Notes: generated from the sequence alone by a model not told the origin. Counted from the first letter of the stretch, positions 35,897 to 46,316 are shown. The stretch: DNA of 64,000 nt from an uncultured Opitutia bacterium (GCA_903840355.1 CAIMFJ010000001.1:1-64000), one strand, 5' to 3'. A program made the numbers and translations.

Positions 35897-37528
35897 TTAG
35901 AACGAAGCACTTTTATAGCGGGCACGGAGACGATTGCGGATGTAGATGGCCCCGATGTTTAAACACACCACCAGAATGATGAGTAGTAACGTCGTGGCAA
36001 ATACCATTGGACGCGCGGCATCGGAGTCGGGCGACTGGAAACCCAAGTCATACTCGTGGAAACCGAGGTGCATGAACTTGCGATCTAAGTGTAAGAACGG
36101 AGCCGTGGCATCGATGGGCAACGTCGGAGCCAACTTCACCACCCCGACCAACATCAACGGCGCCACTTCACCTGCACCGCGGGCCATCGCTAAAATCACC
36201 CCGGTCAAAATCCCTGGAGCCGCTGCGGGTAAAATCACATAGCGAATCGTTTGCCACTTCGAAGCCCCCGTCGCCAGCGAAGCCTCTCGCATCCCGCGCG
36301 GCACCGAGCCCAGCGCTTCTTCCGTGGCCACAATCACGACGGGCAACGTCATCAACGCTAACGTCAACGAACACCACACCAACCCACCCGTACCAAAGAC
36401 TGGGGAGTGATTATTATACTTCAGTTGATCCGCGAAGAAAAGTTGGTCGATGGTACCACCGAGAACGTAAACAAAGAACCCGAGCCCAAAGACCCCGAAG
36501 ACAATCGAAGGCACGCCGGCGAGGTTGTTCACGCAGATGCGGACGAAGCGCAGCAAGAAGCCCTGTTGGGCATACTCGCGAAGGTACACCGCCGCGATAA
36601 CGCCAAAGGGCGTCACCAACAAGCTCATGAAGACCGTCATTGCCAACGTACCGAAAATCGCGGGCATTACCCCACCCTCGGTGTTCGCTTCCCGAGGTTC
36701 AGCGGTAATAAATTCTCCGATGCGGCTGAAGAAAATCCCGAGGCGCTCCCCGAAGGAAAGCTGATTAGGGGACCAAGCGCGGACGATTTGAAAGAGCGGG
36801 ATCACGTGGGCATTTTTAGCCGCATCGAGAACTTCTAATTTAGCCAAGCCTGCTTGTTTCTGCAGGTTTTCGGCTTGGTCGTGCAAGCCCGCGTAAGCCT
36901 GATTTAATTGCTCTAAACGTGCCTTGATGGGTTCGACCGGTAAGTGCTGATCTTCCGCCCGACGCAGGTCGATGCGGCTCTTTTCCATCTGGCTGTTCAG
37001 ATCGCCGATTTCATTCTTCGTTAAGCTCGCAATCTTTTCGCGAATCCCGGCGGCCCGAGAGACCTCATTTTGTAATTCAGTCGCAAAGGCAGCCTCCGTG
37101 GCCTGGTAAACTTTACCGGCTGAATTCGTTAAGCGCACCGGACGCACAAATGCCGGACCATTCTCCATCCGCTCCAAGCCCATCACTTCGGCAGGGAACG
37201 ATTCCTTTACCACCCGACTCTCATCAAACCATTGGTAAGCTTGACCATTCACTTCGCGCATCCCCACTTGATATTGCCGCTCGTAGACGGGAGCCGACGC
37301 GGGGCTACCTGGACGGATGCGACGTTGTACCATCGGACCGATGATGGCACGGCCCTCTTTTAATTCCGTCACCGCCACTGTTTCAGGCCAGAAAACGCGC
37401 AGCCCTTCGCTCACCACCAAAGACAACAACCCCGCCACCATCACTAAGCCCACAATCAAGCCGAGGCTCGTCAGCCAAACCCAAGGTTCGCCGCGAGCGG
37501 TCGTAGAAGTGGTAGGGGTGGAACTCAT
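35897..37528 (-). CDS. pstA: Phosphate ABC transporter permease PstA, enlarged
   Basis: A 543-residue permease, nearly twice the usual 290. After the first membrane segment (about 17-37) there is a long domain of about 230 residues with a heptad-rich coiled-coil part (about 150-235), likely periplasmic. The classical permease core with six segments follows from about 285, including the EAA-loop region [20 protein letters not shown]. The enlarged form pairs with an enlarged PstC and is known in some other Gram-negative bacteria. It starts two bases after the pstC stop. Confidence 0.95.
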   Translation of the reverse strand: MSSTPTTSTTARGEPWVWLTSLGLIVGLVMVAGLLSLVVSEGLRVFWPETVAVTELKEGRAIIGPMVQRRIRPGSPASAPVYERQYQVGMREVNGQAYQWFDESRVVKESFPAEVMGLERMENGPAFVRPVRLTNSAGKVYQATEAAFATELQNEVSRAAGIREKIASLTKNEIGDLNSQMEKSRIDLRRAEDQHLPVEPIKARLEQLNQAYAGLHDQAENLQKQAGLAKLEVLDAAKNAHVIPLFQIVRAWSPNQLSFGERLGIFFSRIGEFITAEPREANTEGGVMPAIFGTLAMTVFMSLLVTPFGVIAAVYLREYAQQGFLLRFVRICVNNLAGVPSIVFGVFGLGFFVYVLGGTIDQLFFADQLKYNNHSPVFGTGGLVWCSLTLALMTLPVVIVATEEALGSVPRGMREASLATGASKWQTIRYVILPAAAPGILTGVILAMARGAGEVAPLMLVGVVKLAPTLPIDATAPFLHLDRKFMHLGFHEYDLGFQSPDSDAARPMVFATTLLLIILVVCLNIGAIYIRNRLRARYKSASF

Positions 37529-37530
37529 CG

Positions 37531-39831
37531 TTAGATAACTTTATAACGGTCGCGCACCCGTTGACGTAAAATTTCCGCCAACGTGTTGATCACGAAAGTC
37601 AGGATGAATAAACAACAAGCACCCAAGAAGAGCGTGCGGTAGTGCGTTTGACCTGCAGGCGCTTCGGGTAATTCCACGGCGATGTTAGCCGACAGCGTAC
37701 GCATCCCACTGAAAGGATTCGCTTCCATGATCGCCGTATTCCCCGTGGCCATCACCACGATCATCGTTTCGCCGATGGCTCGGCCGAAACCAATCATCAC
37801 CGCGGAAATAATTCCCGACAAAGCCGTGGGCAGGACCACTTTCCAGACCGTTTGCCAGCGGCTCGCACCGAGGGCTAAAGAACCCGACACCAAGGATTGC
37901 GGCACGTTGGACAAAGCATCTTCCGCGATGGTGAAGATCAGCGGAATCACCGCGAAGCCCATCGCAAAACCCACCACTAAACAATTACGGGCATCGTAAC
38001 CCAACGTCGAAACTTGGCGCCACCACTCACGGAAGTCGACGATTGCGGTGCCCGTCTGCCCTTCTTTCACCGTGAACAACAACGATTCCACCCAAGGGCC
38101 TAATTGCCAAGCCAACGTCACAAAGATAGCTAGGATGGGCAGGAACCAGACAAATTCTAAACCCGGCTTAACTTGACGGCGCCAAGGCTGAGGCAACCCG
38201 GCCCAAATCGCTCCTACCAATAAACCCAGAGGCGCTAAAATCAGAATCACGCAGAAAATCGAAATCAGGTGCGTGTCGACTAACGGAGCCAACCACAGAC
38301 CCGCCAAGAAACCCAGCACCACCGAGGGCAAGGAGGCCATGATTTCCATCACTGGCTTCACGATATTCCGATACTCGGGACGCAGGAATTGCGAAACGTA
38401 GATTGCCGAGAGCAAGGCAATCGGCAGGGCGAAAATCAGGGCATAGAACGTCCCCTTAACCGTACCATAAAACAAAGGTACCAAGGAGTACTTCGCTTCA
38501 AACTCATCGGACCCCGAGCTCGACTGCCAGGTGTAGGCTGGTTCCGTTGCCCCCTCATACCAAATCTTGCCGAAGAACGTCGACCACGAAGCCTCGGGGT
38601 AACGATCTTCTAATTTCCAACGCACCAATTTACCCTCGCTCGTTAAGGCCGTGAAGCGCTCGTAGTTACGGGAGAAAATCACTTGCTGCACGCCCTTAGG
38701 AGCCGGCCCTTCCCAGCGCAAACTCCCCGTCGTCATATTACGAATCTGCAAGCGATCGCCCGCGACCACCAAGTAGCACTTATTCCCTTCGGCGGGGAAA
38801 ATCCCTTGCGGCACGCCGGGCAAAGTTTCGCCTTCATGGATCAAACCCCAGCGACGCAAGCTACGACCATCCGGTTGTTTTTGCGGGTAGAGCGACCAAA
38901 CCTCTTGAGCTCCTTGGCGATTCGCAAACACCGCCGAGACGTTACCAAAGATTAAACCTGCGGAGCTGATTTCGGGCTGAGCCGTATTCGCAAACGGTTT
39001 AAACGTCTGCGTCAGTGCGAACGCTTCCGTATTCTCATTATAATTATAAACTAAGACCTCGTGAGAACGACGCCGGACCAAGACCGTATCGGCCGTCGAA
39101 GGCACGAGCACCTCAGCGATATCCGTCACACCTTCCGCCACCACGGAAGGCGTGCCCGGAATCACCGTCACGCGCCCACCCAAACCCTTGCGCTCTAGTA
39201 AGCGCGTCGCCGTGAGCACGGGGTGACCGTTTAACTCTTGTTGCAGCACCACCAAGCTCCCGTTGGCACTTTGCGCCACCCATGCATCGCGCACTGGGGA
39301 AGTTAATTTCCCGACCGTCAGCGGCTTTTCGAGTTTAACTTGAGGCGACAAATGACGATCCCCTTGGGAGGTGAATTCCACCCGATAAGTGATTTTGGCA
39401 AATTGGACTGAACCATCGTCCAAGCCTAATAAAACCAGCCCTTGGCGCGAATAAGCACGCACCGCTGACACGTGACGGCCCGCCAGTTCTGGCGTCCAGG
39501 TTTCCGTCACCGCTCCATCCGAACTCTGCAAGAACTTGATCGTACCATCCGCTAAACCAATAAAAGGCAAAGCTCCGTATTCATCTTCACCGAAAGCCAC
39601 CACCGCGGCGGGCAGACGCAACTCCGGTTGCGACGTGACTTTGGCCCCGGTGAATAGTGGCACCACTTGCCACACTAAGAAAACCAACATCCCCAGCACC
39701 GCGAGCACCACGCTGATGCCCCCGAAGGAGATTAACCGACCCATCCAGGTATCGACCCGCAACGTCCATGGACTCACCTGAAAACGCGACTCGTCCAGAG
39801 GCTGGAGAGGCTTTTTGTCAGATGAGTCCAT
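37531..39831 (-). CDS. pstC: Phosphate ABC transporter permease PstC, enlarged
   Basis: A 766-residue permease, over twice the usual size. One membrane segment (about 35-55) is followed by a domain of about 380 residues with repeated beta motifs (GLADGTIKFL, LGLDDGSVQF) that look like a beta-propeller and should lie in the periplasm. The permease core follows from about 455, with the EAA loop near DALSNVPQSLVSGSLALGAS. The propeller may contact PstS or sense phosphate, which is inference. A shorter enlarged PstA follows, so both permeases carry extra domains. Confidence 0.95.
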   Translation of the reverse strand: MDSSDKKPLQPLDESRFQVSPWTLRVDTWMGRLISFGGISVVLAVLGMLVFLVWQVVPLFTGAKVTSQPELRLPAAVVAFGEDEYGALPFIGLADGTIKFLQSSDGAVTETWTPELAGRHVSAVRAYSRQGLVLLGLDDGSVQFAKITYRVEFTSQGDRHLSPQVKLEKPLTVGKLTSPVRDAWVAQSANGSLVVLQQELNGHPVLTATRLLERKGLGGRVTVIPGTPSVVAEGVTDIAEVLVPSTADTVLVRRRSHEVLVYNYNENTEAFALTQTFKPFANTAQPEISSAGLIFGNVSAVFANRQGAQEVWSLYPQKQPDGRSLRRWGLIHEGETLPGVPQGIFPAEGNKCYLVVAGDRLQIRNMTTGSLRWEGPAPKGVQQVIFSRNYERFTALTSEGKLVRWKLEDRYPEASWSTFFGKIWYEGATEPAYTWQSSSGSDEFEAKYSLVPLFYGTVKGTFYALIFALPIALLSAIYVSQFLRPEYRNIVKPVMEIMASLPSVVLGFLAGLWLAPLVDTHLISIFCVILILAPLGLLVGAIWAGLPQPWRRQVKPGLEFVWFLPILAIFVTLAWQLGPWVESLLFTVKEGQTGTAIVDFREWWRQVSTLGYDARNCLVVGFAMGFAVIPLIFTIAEDALSNVPQSLVSGSLALGASRWQTVWKVVLPTALSGIISAVMIGFGRAIGETMIVVMATGNTAIMEANPFSGMRTLSANIAVELPEAPAGQTHYRTLFLGACCLFILTFVINTLAEILRQRVRDRYKVI

Positions 39832-39869
39832 GGTGTTACGATTCGGTAACGTAGATTTTTAAAAGAGAA

Positions 39870-39955
39870 GGCGGGTGACCCCGCCTGGGAGGACTCGAGT
39901 CCACTCCATCACACTTAAATAACCGACCCATGTGGGCGTGGTGGCGATGGAGTGG
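39870..39955 (-). promoter_or_regulatory. Two hairpins between pstS and pstC
   Basis: The first stem in transcription order is CCACTCCATC pairing with GATGGAGTGG (39946-39955 with 39901-39910), closing a 35-nt loop. The second is GGCGGG-TGAC-CCCGCC (39870-39885) followed on the minus strand by a T-rich stretch. They lie between the stop of pstS and the start of pstC and may terminate or stabilise part of the transcript, so that more PstS than transporter is made. Confidence 0.65.
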
Positions 39956-39968
39956 CTTCGAGACCAAA

Positions 39969-40955
39969 TTATTCAGCCGAGTAGTACTTCAACGAGCTAC
40001 GACCTTCCGCAGCCACGTTCGCAGGCAGAGGGAAGAAGCCGTCTTTGAGCGTGATCTCTTGGCCCTGCTTGGAGAGGACGAAGGTCATGAACTCTTGGGT
40101 CAGCTTATCCATTTCTTTGCGAGGCGACTTGTTGACGTAAACGTAGAGGTAACGAGCCAAGGGATACGTGCCGTTGAGGCAGTTTTCGTAGTTAGGCTCC
40201 ACGAAGGGGGCGCCGTCTTTCTCAGACAGAGGCAAGGCAATCACGCCCGAGGTCTTGTAGCCGATACCCGAGTAACCGATACCGCCGAGTTCAGAGGAAA
40301 CCCCTTGAACCACAGCCGACGAACCGGGCTGCTCTTTGACCGTAGGCTTGTAGTCGCCATTCTTGAGCGCCTTTTCCTTGAAGAAACCGTAGGTACCCGA
40401 AGCCGAGTTACGACCAAAGGTCGAAATCGTCTTAGAGCCAAAGGAGCCGGTCAAACCGACATCACCCCAGGTCGTGGCGTCTTGACCACCACGCTTGCGC
40501 GTCGAGGAGAAGATGCGGTCCACTTGGTCCAAGGAGAGACCCTTGATAGGATTGTCCTTGTTCACGAAGACAGCCAAGGAGTCGATGGCGACGGCAATCT
40601 TGGTGGGCTTGTAACCGAAAGCGTTGGCGAAACCGTCCACTTCGCTGGACTTCATCTCGCGGCTCATAGGCCCGAGTTGAGCCGTGCCGGCGATGAGGGC
40701 GGGCGGAGCCGTACCCGAACCTTTAGCTTCCATCTGGATCTTCACGTTAGGGTACTTGCCCTTGAACGCTTCAGCCCAGAAGGCCATGAGGTTCTCGAGG
40801 GTATCCGAACCCACCGAGTTGAGGTTACCGGAGACGCCGGAGGCGACGCTGTAGTCAGGCAACTTGGCATCAACCACCACAGCATTGGATTGCTGGGCGA
40901 AAGAAGCCGAAGCCGTTAAGACTAACAGGGCTAGGGAGGTGATAGTTTTGGACAT
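39969..40955 (-). CDS. pstS: Phosphate-binding protein PstS
   Basis: A 328-residue exported binding protein that delivers phosphate to PstCAB. The signal peptide is about 20 residues ([20 protein letters not shown]) with AxA cleavage before QQ. The phosphate-binding loops are visible as [17 protein letters not shown] and later [10 protein letters not shown]. The start is chosen for this clean signal peptide; a longer frame reaches into the promoter region. First gene of the operon, with a candidate PHO box upstream. Confidence 0.96.
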   Translation of the reverse strand: MSKTITSLALLVLTASASFAQQSNAVVVDAKLPDYSVASGVSGNLNSVGSDTLENLMAFWAEAFKGKYPNVKIQMEAKGSGTAPPALIAGTAQLGPMSREMKSSEVDGFANAFGYKPTKIAVAIDSLAVFVNKDNPIKGLSLDQVDRIFSSTRKRGGQDATTWGDVGLTGSFGSKTISTFGRNSASGTYGFFKEKALKNGDYKPTVKEQPGSSAVVQGVSSELGGIGYSGIGYKTSGVIALPLSEKDGAPFVEPNYENCLNGTYPLARYLYVYVNKSPRKEMDKLTQEFMTFVLSKQGQEITLKDGFFPLPANVAAEGRSSLKYYSAE

Positions 40956-40992
40956 AGGAGAATTTGGAACGACCTCATCATCCCATGACATT

Positions 40993-41010
40993 GTGACAAC
41001 TGCGTGTCAG
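40993..41010 (-). promoter_or_regulatory. Candidate PHO box upstream of pstS
   Basis: On the minus strand CTGACAC-GCAG-TTGTCAC forms two 7-bp repeats with an 11-bp period, the spacing of PHO boxes; each half matches the E. coli consensus CTGTCAT at five of seven positions. It lies 38 bp before the pstS start. PhoB control of the operon is therefore likely, but the consensus in this phylum is not established. Confidence 0.5.
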
Positions 41011-41065
41011 AATGGTGTTTCTTGAGTAATACCCTTACCCCAAAAACCCCTTAAAAAACCCTGTT

Positions 41066-41947
41066 TTATTTAAAATATTCGCGCAAATAGGCATTCGAGC
41101 GGACATCGGCCTGTTCCAAGGGCAACCCACTGGGCAAACCAGGCCGCAAGTGCCCCGTTTGCTTTAACCAAGCATCGCGCAAGACGGTCATGCTTTGCTG
41201 CAAAAGTTTAAATTTAGGCCCGTCGGCAAAAGGCGTGTCCAACTTCCACTTCATCATCGGGGCCAACTGCGACCACACCGCTTGGGCGATGAACGTGTGC
41301 CCTTCGGGGCCAGGGTGAATACCATCTTTGGCGTAAATAAATTTGGGAGCTTCCTTTTTCGCACCCGCAATCGCCGAGCGCAAGTGAGGGCGAATATCAA
41401 TTACCTGCCAACTCGCCGCGCGTTGATCGACCAACCATTGAGCATAAGTATCCAACACGCCGTCATAATTAATAAAATCTTTAGGCCGATCCGGAGCGTA
41501 AAGCGGCGGCGTGATGATGATGACTTTCGCACCGGCTTGAATGCACGCTTGGCGAAGTTTGATGATGCCATTGCGGAACGCTTGCGTCCGCGCACTGTCG
41601 AGCGGCAAGTAAAGCCCATCATTGATCCCGTAGCAGGCCAGCACCAAGGTCGGCTTATACTGCGACAACACTCGGCCGAGGCGTTCATGCAAATCGGGAC
41701 GTGAAAAACTGCCGCCCGCATGACCTGGTTCTGACAAACCTGAAGCGGTCTCACTTGGCAGGGCGAGGTTCGCAATGGGAATCCGGCTCAGACCGCGTTG
41801 GGCGCGAATCGCCGACTCCACACTCACCACCCAGTTACCGCCGTAAGTAATGCTATCACCCAAAATCAAAATACGGGGCTCATCTTGGTCGGCGTGCGCA
41901 ACGAAAGAGAGGCAACAGCCAAGGGCGACGAGAATCCAGCGAAGCAT
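41066..41947 (-). CDS. Secreted SGNH/GDSL-family hydrolase
   Basis: A 293-residue exported esterase-like hydrolase. A signal peptide covers about the first 19 residues (LRWILVALGCCLSFVAHA). Block I is LILGDSITYGG with the nucleophile Ser, block III is CYGINDG, and block V is DGIHPGPEGH with the Asp and His of the triad. It probably removes acyl groups from a carbohydrate or lipid outside the cytoplasm. It is divergent from the uvrA gene and follows the pst operon on the same strand, with its own promoter. Confidence 0.9.
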   Translation of the reverse strand: MLRWILVALGCCLSFVAHADQDEPRILILGDSITYGGNWVVSVESAIRAQRGLSRIPIANLALPSETASGLSEPGHAGGSFSRPDLHERLGRVLSQYKPTLVLACYGINDGLYLPLDSARTQAFRNGIIKLRQACIQAGAKVIIITPPLYAPDRPKDFINYDGVLDTYAQWLVDQRAASWQVIDIRPHLRSAIAGAKKEAPKFIYAKDGIHPGPEGHTFIAQAVWSQLAPMMKWKLDTPFADGPKFKLLQQSMTVLRDAWLKQTGHLRPGLPSGLPLEQADVRSNAYLREYFK

Positions 41948-42071
41948 CCCTCCAACGTGACAAAAACCGCGGGTGGCGAAAAGCGCTTTTGCGAAAAGTT
42001 ATTAACGGGAGGCGTGGGGGGAGTCAGTTCACGCTTTTCCTCAACAATAAAGCGGGTTAGCCTGCCCTACT

Positions 42072-44894
42072 CTGAATACCTCCATCCACATCAAAGGTGC
42101 CCGGACCCACAACCTGAAGAACGTGGAGTTAATGCTCCCACGCCACCAACTCACCGTCATCACGGGGGTCAGCGGCTCGGGCAAGTCCTCCCTGGCCTTT
42201 GATACCCTCCACGCCGAAGGGAGTCGCCAATACCTCGAATCCCTCTCGGCCAAGGCGCGCGGCTTGCTCGATGCCGCCCCGCGTCCCGACGTCGATTTCA
42301 TCCACGGACTGTCCCCGGTCATCGCCATCGCCCAACGCACTGGGGGCAACACCAACCCCCGATCCACGGTGGCCACGCTGACGGAGATTGCCGACCTCGC
42401 CCGGCCCCTCTGGGCCGTCGCCGGCGAGCGTTTTTGTTTGAAGGATGGCTACCGCGTGCGCCAACGCTCCCTCGATGATAATTTAGCAGCCCTCGCCCAA
42501 ATCCCCACCGGTGCCAAGTTAATCATCCTCGCTCCCATCGCGACCGATCGTCCGTCGGTGCTCTTAGAAATGATTGCGGACTTAAGTCGTCGCGGGTTCA
42601 CGCGCGTGCGGTTGAACGAAAAAGTTTACACCCTCGATGAAGCCACTGTTAAGCTCACCGGCAAAGAACCGCAAAACCTAGAAGTCGTTGTCGACCGTTT
42701 AATCAGCGGACCCGAGCAACGCAGTCGCCTCGCCGATTCACTCGAACTCGCCTTTCGCGAGGGCCGTCAGCAGGCCAAAGTATTAGCCGACCACGATGGC
42801 CGCGAAAAAGTCTGGTCGCTCTCGCTGCACCTCGCCTGCGAACACTGCGGCACCACGTATGAACCCATTCACCCGCGCATCCTTTCGCACAATCATCCCG
42901 AAGGTGCCTGCCCGGGGTGCGATGGTTTAGGTCGACAGCTCCGTTTCCAAGAAAGCCTCTCCATTCCCAACGAAAAACTCACACTCTTGGAAGGTGCTGT
43001 GAAGCCTTGGAAATGTGCCACGCGCAAAGTTTTGATTCGGCGCAACGCCCTGTTGCGAGCCCTCGCCGAGCAAGTCCCCTTTGACCAAAACACCCCGTGG
43101 GAAAAATTACCCGCAAGCGTGCGGCAATGCCTCCTCTACGGCGATCCTGTCAAAAAATTCCAACTCCCCCCTACCAAAGGACGCAAACTCGTCGAGACCA
43201 CTTGGCACGGCATGTTTGCTGAACTCACGCACGCTTTTCGCACCACCACGGGCGAATCTTTACGCCAACGACTGCTACAATTTCAGGCCGGGGCGGTTTG
43301 TGAAAGTTGTCACGGACAACGCCTCTCGCCTTTAGCCTTATCGGTCAAAATTCGCGGCCTGCACCTCGCCGATTTCTTAAAACTCACAATTCCCGAGGCC
43401 CTGAAGTTTATTCAAGAAATAGCGCATGAACCCGCGGTAAAACCTTTAGAAGAAGCGCGGCGAAACTTAGAGCAACGCCTCTCCTTTTTACACGAAGCTG
43501 GCCTCAACTACCTCACCCTAGAACGCGAGTGCAACACCCTCTCCGGTGGCGAAGCGCAGCGCGTCCGCCTCGCCACGCAACTCGGACTCGGACTGGTCGG
43601 GGTGACCTATGTCTTAGACGAACCGAGCATTGGGTTGCACCCCAGCGATCACCAGCGACTCATTAAATCGCTCCACGCCCTGCGGGATTTAGGTAACACC
43701 GTCATCGTCGTCGAGCACGACCGCGACATGATGCTCGCCGCGGATCACCTCGTCGAAATGGGCCCGCAAGCGGGCTTGGCTGGTGGCCAAGTGATTTTCG
43801 AAGGCACCCCGCAACAATGTGCGCAAGCGACCACCTCGCGCACCGGAGCTTACTTATCTGGTCGGGCCACTTTAAGCGGCTTGCTGCAGCGCAAACTACC
43901 CCAACGCGACCACCTCGTCATCAAAAACGCGCAGGAAAACAACCTCAAGAATGTCACCGCCAAAATCCCCCTAGGAAACTTAACGGTTTTATGTGGGGTG
44001 TCGGGTTCAGGGAAAAGTACCTTGGCGATTGATATTTTGTCGGCCGTGGCGGCACGGAAAATCAATGGGGCGAAACTCATTCCCGGAAAGCATGGCGGCA
44101 TTGATGGCTTGGAAAAAATCGTCGCTTTCACCGCGGTTGACCAAGAGCCCATTGGTCGCACCCCTCGTTCCAACCCCGCCACCTTCACCGGGATCATGGA
44201 TATGATGCGCACGCTCTGGTCTGCGCTGCCCTTGGCGAAAGTGCGGGGCTACGGACCGGGCCGCTTCAGCTTTAACGTACGCGGGGGACGTTGTGAAACC
44301 TGTGCGGGAGAAGGCTCGATTGCTCTCGATATGCAGTTCTTAGGCGAAACCTACGTCGCCTGCCCCAGTTGTGCCGGTAAACGTTTTAATCGCGAAACCT
44401 TGGAAGTTCGGTTCAAAGGCCTGAACATCGCTGAAGCCTTAGAACTCTCCGTGCAAGAAGCCGCGGAAGTGTTTAAGTCACAACCCAAGTTAGCGGACAA
44501 ACTCCAAACCCTCGTCGAAGTTGGCTTAGGCTATTTAAAACTAGGTCAACCCGCCAACACCCTATCTGGCGGCGAAGCGCAGCGCTTAAAGCTCGCGGCG
44601 GAGTTATCGCACCGCAGCCACGACGGGCGACTTTACGTGCTCGATGAACCCACCACGGGCTTGCATTGGGACGACATCGCGAAGCTCCTAAAACTCTTGG
44701 GCAAACTCCGGGATGCGGGGGCGACGCTGATTGTCATCGAACACCACCCTGATTTAATTTTAGCAGCGGATTGGGTGATGGAACTGGGGCCGACCGGCGG
44801 TAGCCAAGGTGGGAAATTAATCTTTGAAGGCTTACCGCATGATTTACTCAAATGCCCAGACTCGCCGACGGGCCGAGCGCTCAGCCACCCGTAG
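42072..44894 (+). CDS. uvrA: Excinuclease ABC subunit UvrA, CTG start inferred
   Basis: A damage-recognition ATPase of the nucleotide excision repair system. It has two ABC modules, GVSGSGKSS and GVSGSGKST as Walker A motifs, NTLSGGEAQR twice as signatures, and zinc fingers CEHC...CPGC and CETC...CPSC. The conserved UvrA start (IHIKGARTHNLKNV) is encoded upstream of the first ATG or GTG codon. The only candidate start in that frame is a CTG at 42072, giving 940 residues, the length of E. coli UvrA. Starting at the GTG at 42123 would lose the conserved first strand. The sequence is divergent from typical UvrA, so it may be a paralogue. Confidence 0.9.
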   Translation: MNTSIHIKGARTHNLKNVELMLPRHQLTVITGVSGSGKSSLAFDTLHAEGSRQYLESLSAKARGLLDAAPRPDVDFIHGLSPVIAIAQRTGGNTNPRSTVATLTEIADLARPLWAVAGERFCLKDGYRVRQRSLDDNLAALAQIPTGAKLIILAPIATDRPSVLLEMIADLSRRGFTRVRLNEKVYTLDEATVKLTGKEPQNLEVVVDRLISGPEQRSRLADSLELAFREGRQQAKVLADHDGREKVWSLSLHLACEHCGTTYEPIHPRILSHNHPEGACPGCDGLGRQLRFQESLSIPNEKLTLLEGAVKPWKCATRKVLIRRNALLRALAEQVPFDQNTPWEKLPASVRQCLLYGDPVKKFQLPPTKGRKLVETTWHGMFAELTHAFRTTTGESLRQRLLQFQAGAVCESCHGQRLSPLALSVKIRGLHLADFLKLTIPEALKFIQEIAHEPAVKPLEEARRNLEQRLSFLHEAGLNYLTLERECNTLSGGEAQRVRLATQLGLGLVGVTYVLDEPSIGLHPSDHQRLIKSLHALRDLGNTVIVVEHDRDMMLAADHLVEMGPQAGLAGGQVIFEGTPQQCAQATTSRTGAYLSGRATLSGLLQRKLPQRDHLVIKNAQENNLKNVTAKIPLGNLTVLCGVSGSGKSTLAIDILSAVAARKINGAKLIPGKHGGIDGLEKIVAFTAVDQEPIGRTPRSNPATFTGIMDMMRTLWSALPLAKVRGYGPGRFSFNVRGGRCETCAGEGSIALDMQFLGETYVACPSCAGKRFNRETLEVRFKGLNIAEALELSVQEAAEVFKSQPKLADKLQTLVEVGLGYLKLGQPANTLSGGEAQRLKLAAELSHRSHDGRLYVLDEPTTGLHWDDIAKLLKLLGKLRDAGATLIVIEHHPDLILAADWVMELGPTGGSQGGKLIFEGLPHDLLKCPDSPTGRALSHP

Positions 44895-45753
44895 GCGAAG
44901 GGTTAAGCAATTGATTAGCAGGCGAAGCTTGTTGATTTAAAACATTCATCATTCGTGCCACCGCTTCTTCAACACTCGGAGCATTAGGATCATCCAAGCC
45001 AGGAGCCCCAGCACGATTACCCGTCAAATTATCCACCGCCACTTGCATCGACGGCGTTAAACCCAAGCCCGCAATATGCTGTTCAAATTCAGCATTGGTT
45101 AAAGCAACGAGTTGGGGCTTGGTACTGGGAACTTGCACCAAAACCTCTTGGCTTTTCAGCGCATAAGTTTCCTTCGCATCCTTATTCGCAAGGTAAATTC
45201 CGGAACCCGCCAAGTTGAGAACCTCAGTCGTATTACCCGAGCGCTTCATCGCACAAGCCCCATCGGAACCCAAGTAATACTTCGCACCGTTCGCACCCGT
45301 CAGGGAAACTGAAGAAGCGGGGTTGAGGTGTGCAGCGGTGATAACCACTTCCCCGCTGTCGACTTGGAGCGAGGTCAGCGAGTACCCATTCGCTTCGGTC
45401 AAAGTTGGCGCCTTGGGATCGCGACCGACTTGTTGAAACACCTTGACCCCCAAGGAGGAGTTAGGACCGACCTGCACCTTGGCCCCATTAGGAAGGGCTA
45501 AAACCAACTTCGTCTTCCCCTTCGTCGTAATCTTATCGCCAGGAGCAATGGCGGAACCAGGGGTTAGTTGACGCAGCCCACCGTTAGCATCCACCGCTTC
45601 CGCAGCCCCCGTCAAACTCTCCACCTTGATAAACTCCGGTTGCGGCGCCGCCCACGCCGACGCCACCGAGCCCAGCAGCCCTACGGACAAACAATGAAGT
45701 GCTTTGGTATAACGACCCAAACCAAGAACCATCGAGGTGAACAAGTTTCGCAT
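44881..45753 (-). CDS. Secreted FecR-like domain protein
   Basis: A 290-residue exported protein. The signal peptide ends near ASAWAAPQ (about residue 36). A FecR-like beta domain follows (about 45-160), seen in TPGSAIAPGDKITTKGKTKLVL and LPNGAKVQVGPNSSLGV. The last 90 residues are a helical tail with low-complexity ends. FecR domains outside iron sensing often act as periplasmic structural modules, and no sigma factor or TonB receptor gene is adjacent, so iron regulation is unlikely. The gene overlaps the uvrA stop by 14 bp in convergent orientation. Confidence 0.85.
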   Translation of the reverse strand: MRNLFTSMVLGLGRYTKALHCLSVGLLGSVASAWAAPQPEFIKVESLTGAAEAVDANGGLRQLTPGSAIAPGDKITTKGKTKLVLALPNGAKVQVGPNSSLGVKVFQQVGRDPKAPTLTEANGYSLTSLQVDSGEVVITAAHLNPASSVSLTGANGAKYYLGSDGACAMKRSGNTTEVLNLAGSGIYLANKDAKETYALKSQEVLVQVPSTKPQLVALTNAEFEQHIAGLGLTPSMQVAVDNLTGNRAGAPGLDDPNAPSVEEAVARMMNVLNQQASPANQLLNPSPTGG

Positions 45754-45836
45754 GCTTCGATAAAACAAAGCACCCGGAAAACCGTCCACTCATTCACTGT
45801 AAGCAGTATTACCTACAATTTTATAGGTAGATAAAC

Positions 45837-46310
45837 TTAGATAACTTTCGCCAACGCACTCGCCACCGCGGCTAAATCATCAATCTCTGCTTGGGTGAAA
45901 TCGTAGGGCTGCATCTTGCCAACGCCGAGCACGCCGAGCACTTTACCATCCGCACCCAGAATTGGAACCGCGAGGGCACCTTGCACATTCGTCTTGCGGG
46001 CATCGGGCTTGGCAACGCCGCCGAGGTCTTCTTGCAGATTGCAAAGTTGCACCGCTTCTTTGCGTTGCGCGGCACAGCCGGCAATGCCTTTACCGAAAGG
46101 AATGCTGTCGATCTTAGGTAAGAGCATCGGCAGCGCTTGCGGCGGAATCCCTTGGTGGGCGATGAGCTTGAGTAAACCCGACTGCGGGTCGGTACGGTGA
46201 ATCGTACCCGTCACGCAATCAAACCCTTGAGCCGCCGCAGCCAGCAACGCTGACCAATCGACTTGGGGAGCGTTCAATAACTGAGGCAGAGCAGGACAAC
46301 GATGACTCAT
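45837..46310 (-). CDS. GAF-domain protein
   Basis: A 157-residue protein made almost entirely of one GAF domain (about 25-155), with GKGIAGCAAQRKEAV, VAVPILGADGKVLGVLGVG and the closing helix. Free-standing GAF proteins bind small ligands or act as methionine sulphoxide reductases; the Cys of the latter group is partly in place (Cys78, Cys90) but not convincing. Located between the FecR-like gene and the CCA enzyme on the same strand. Confidence 0.85.
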   Translation of the reverse strand: MSHRCPALPQLLNAPQVDWSALLAAAAQGFDCVTGTIHRTDPQSGLLKLIAHQGIPPQALPMLLPKIDSIPFGKGIAGCAAQRKEAVQLCNLQEDLGGVAKPDARKTNVQGALAVPILGADGKVLGVLGVGKMQPYDFTQAEIDDLAAVASALAKVI

Positions 46311-46316
46311 AGGAAG

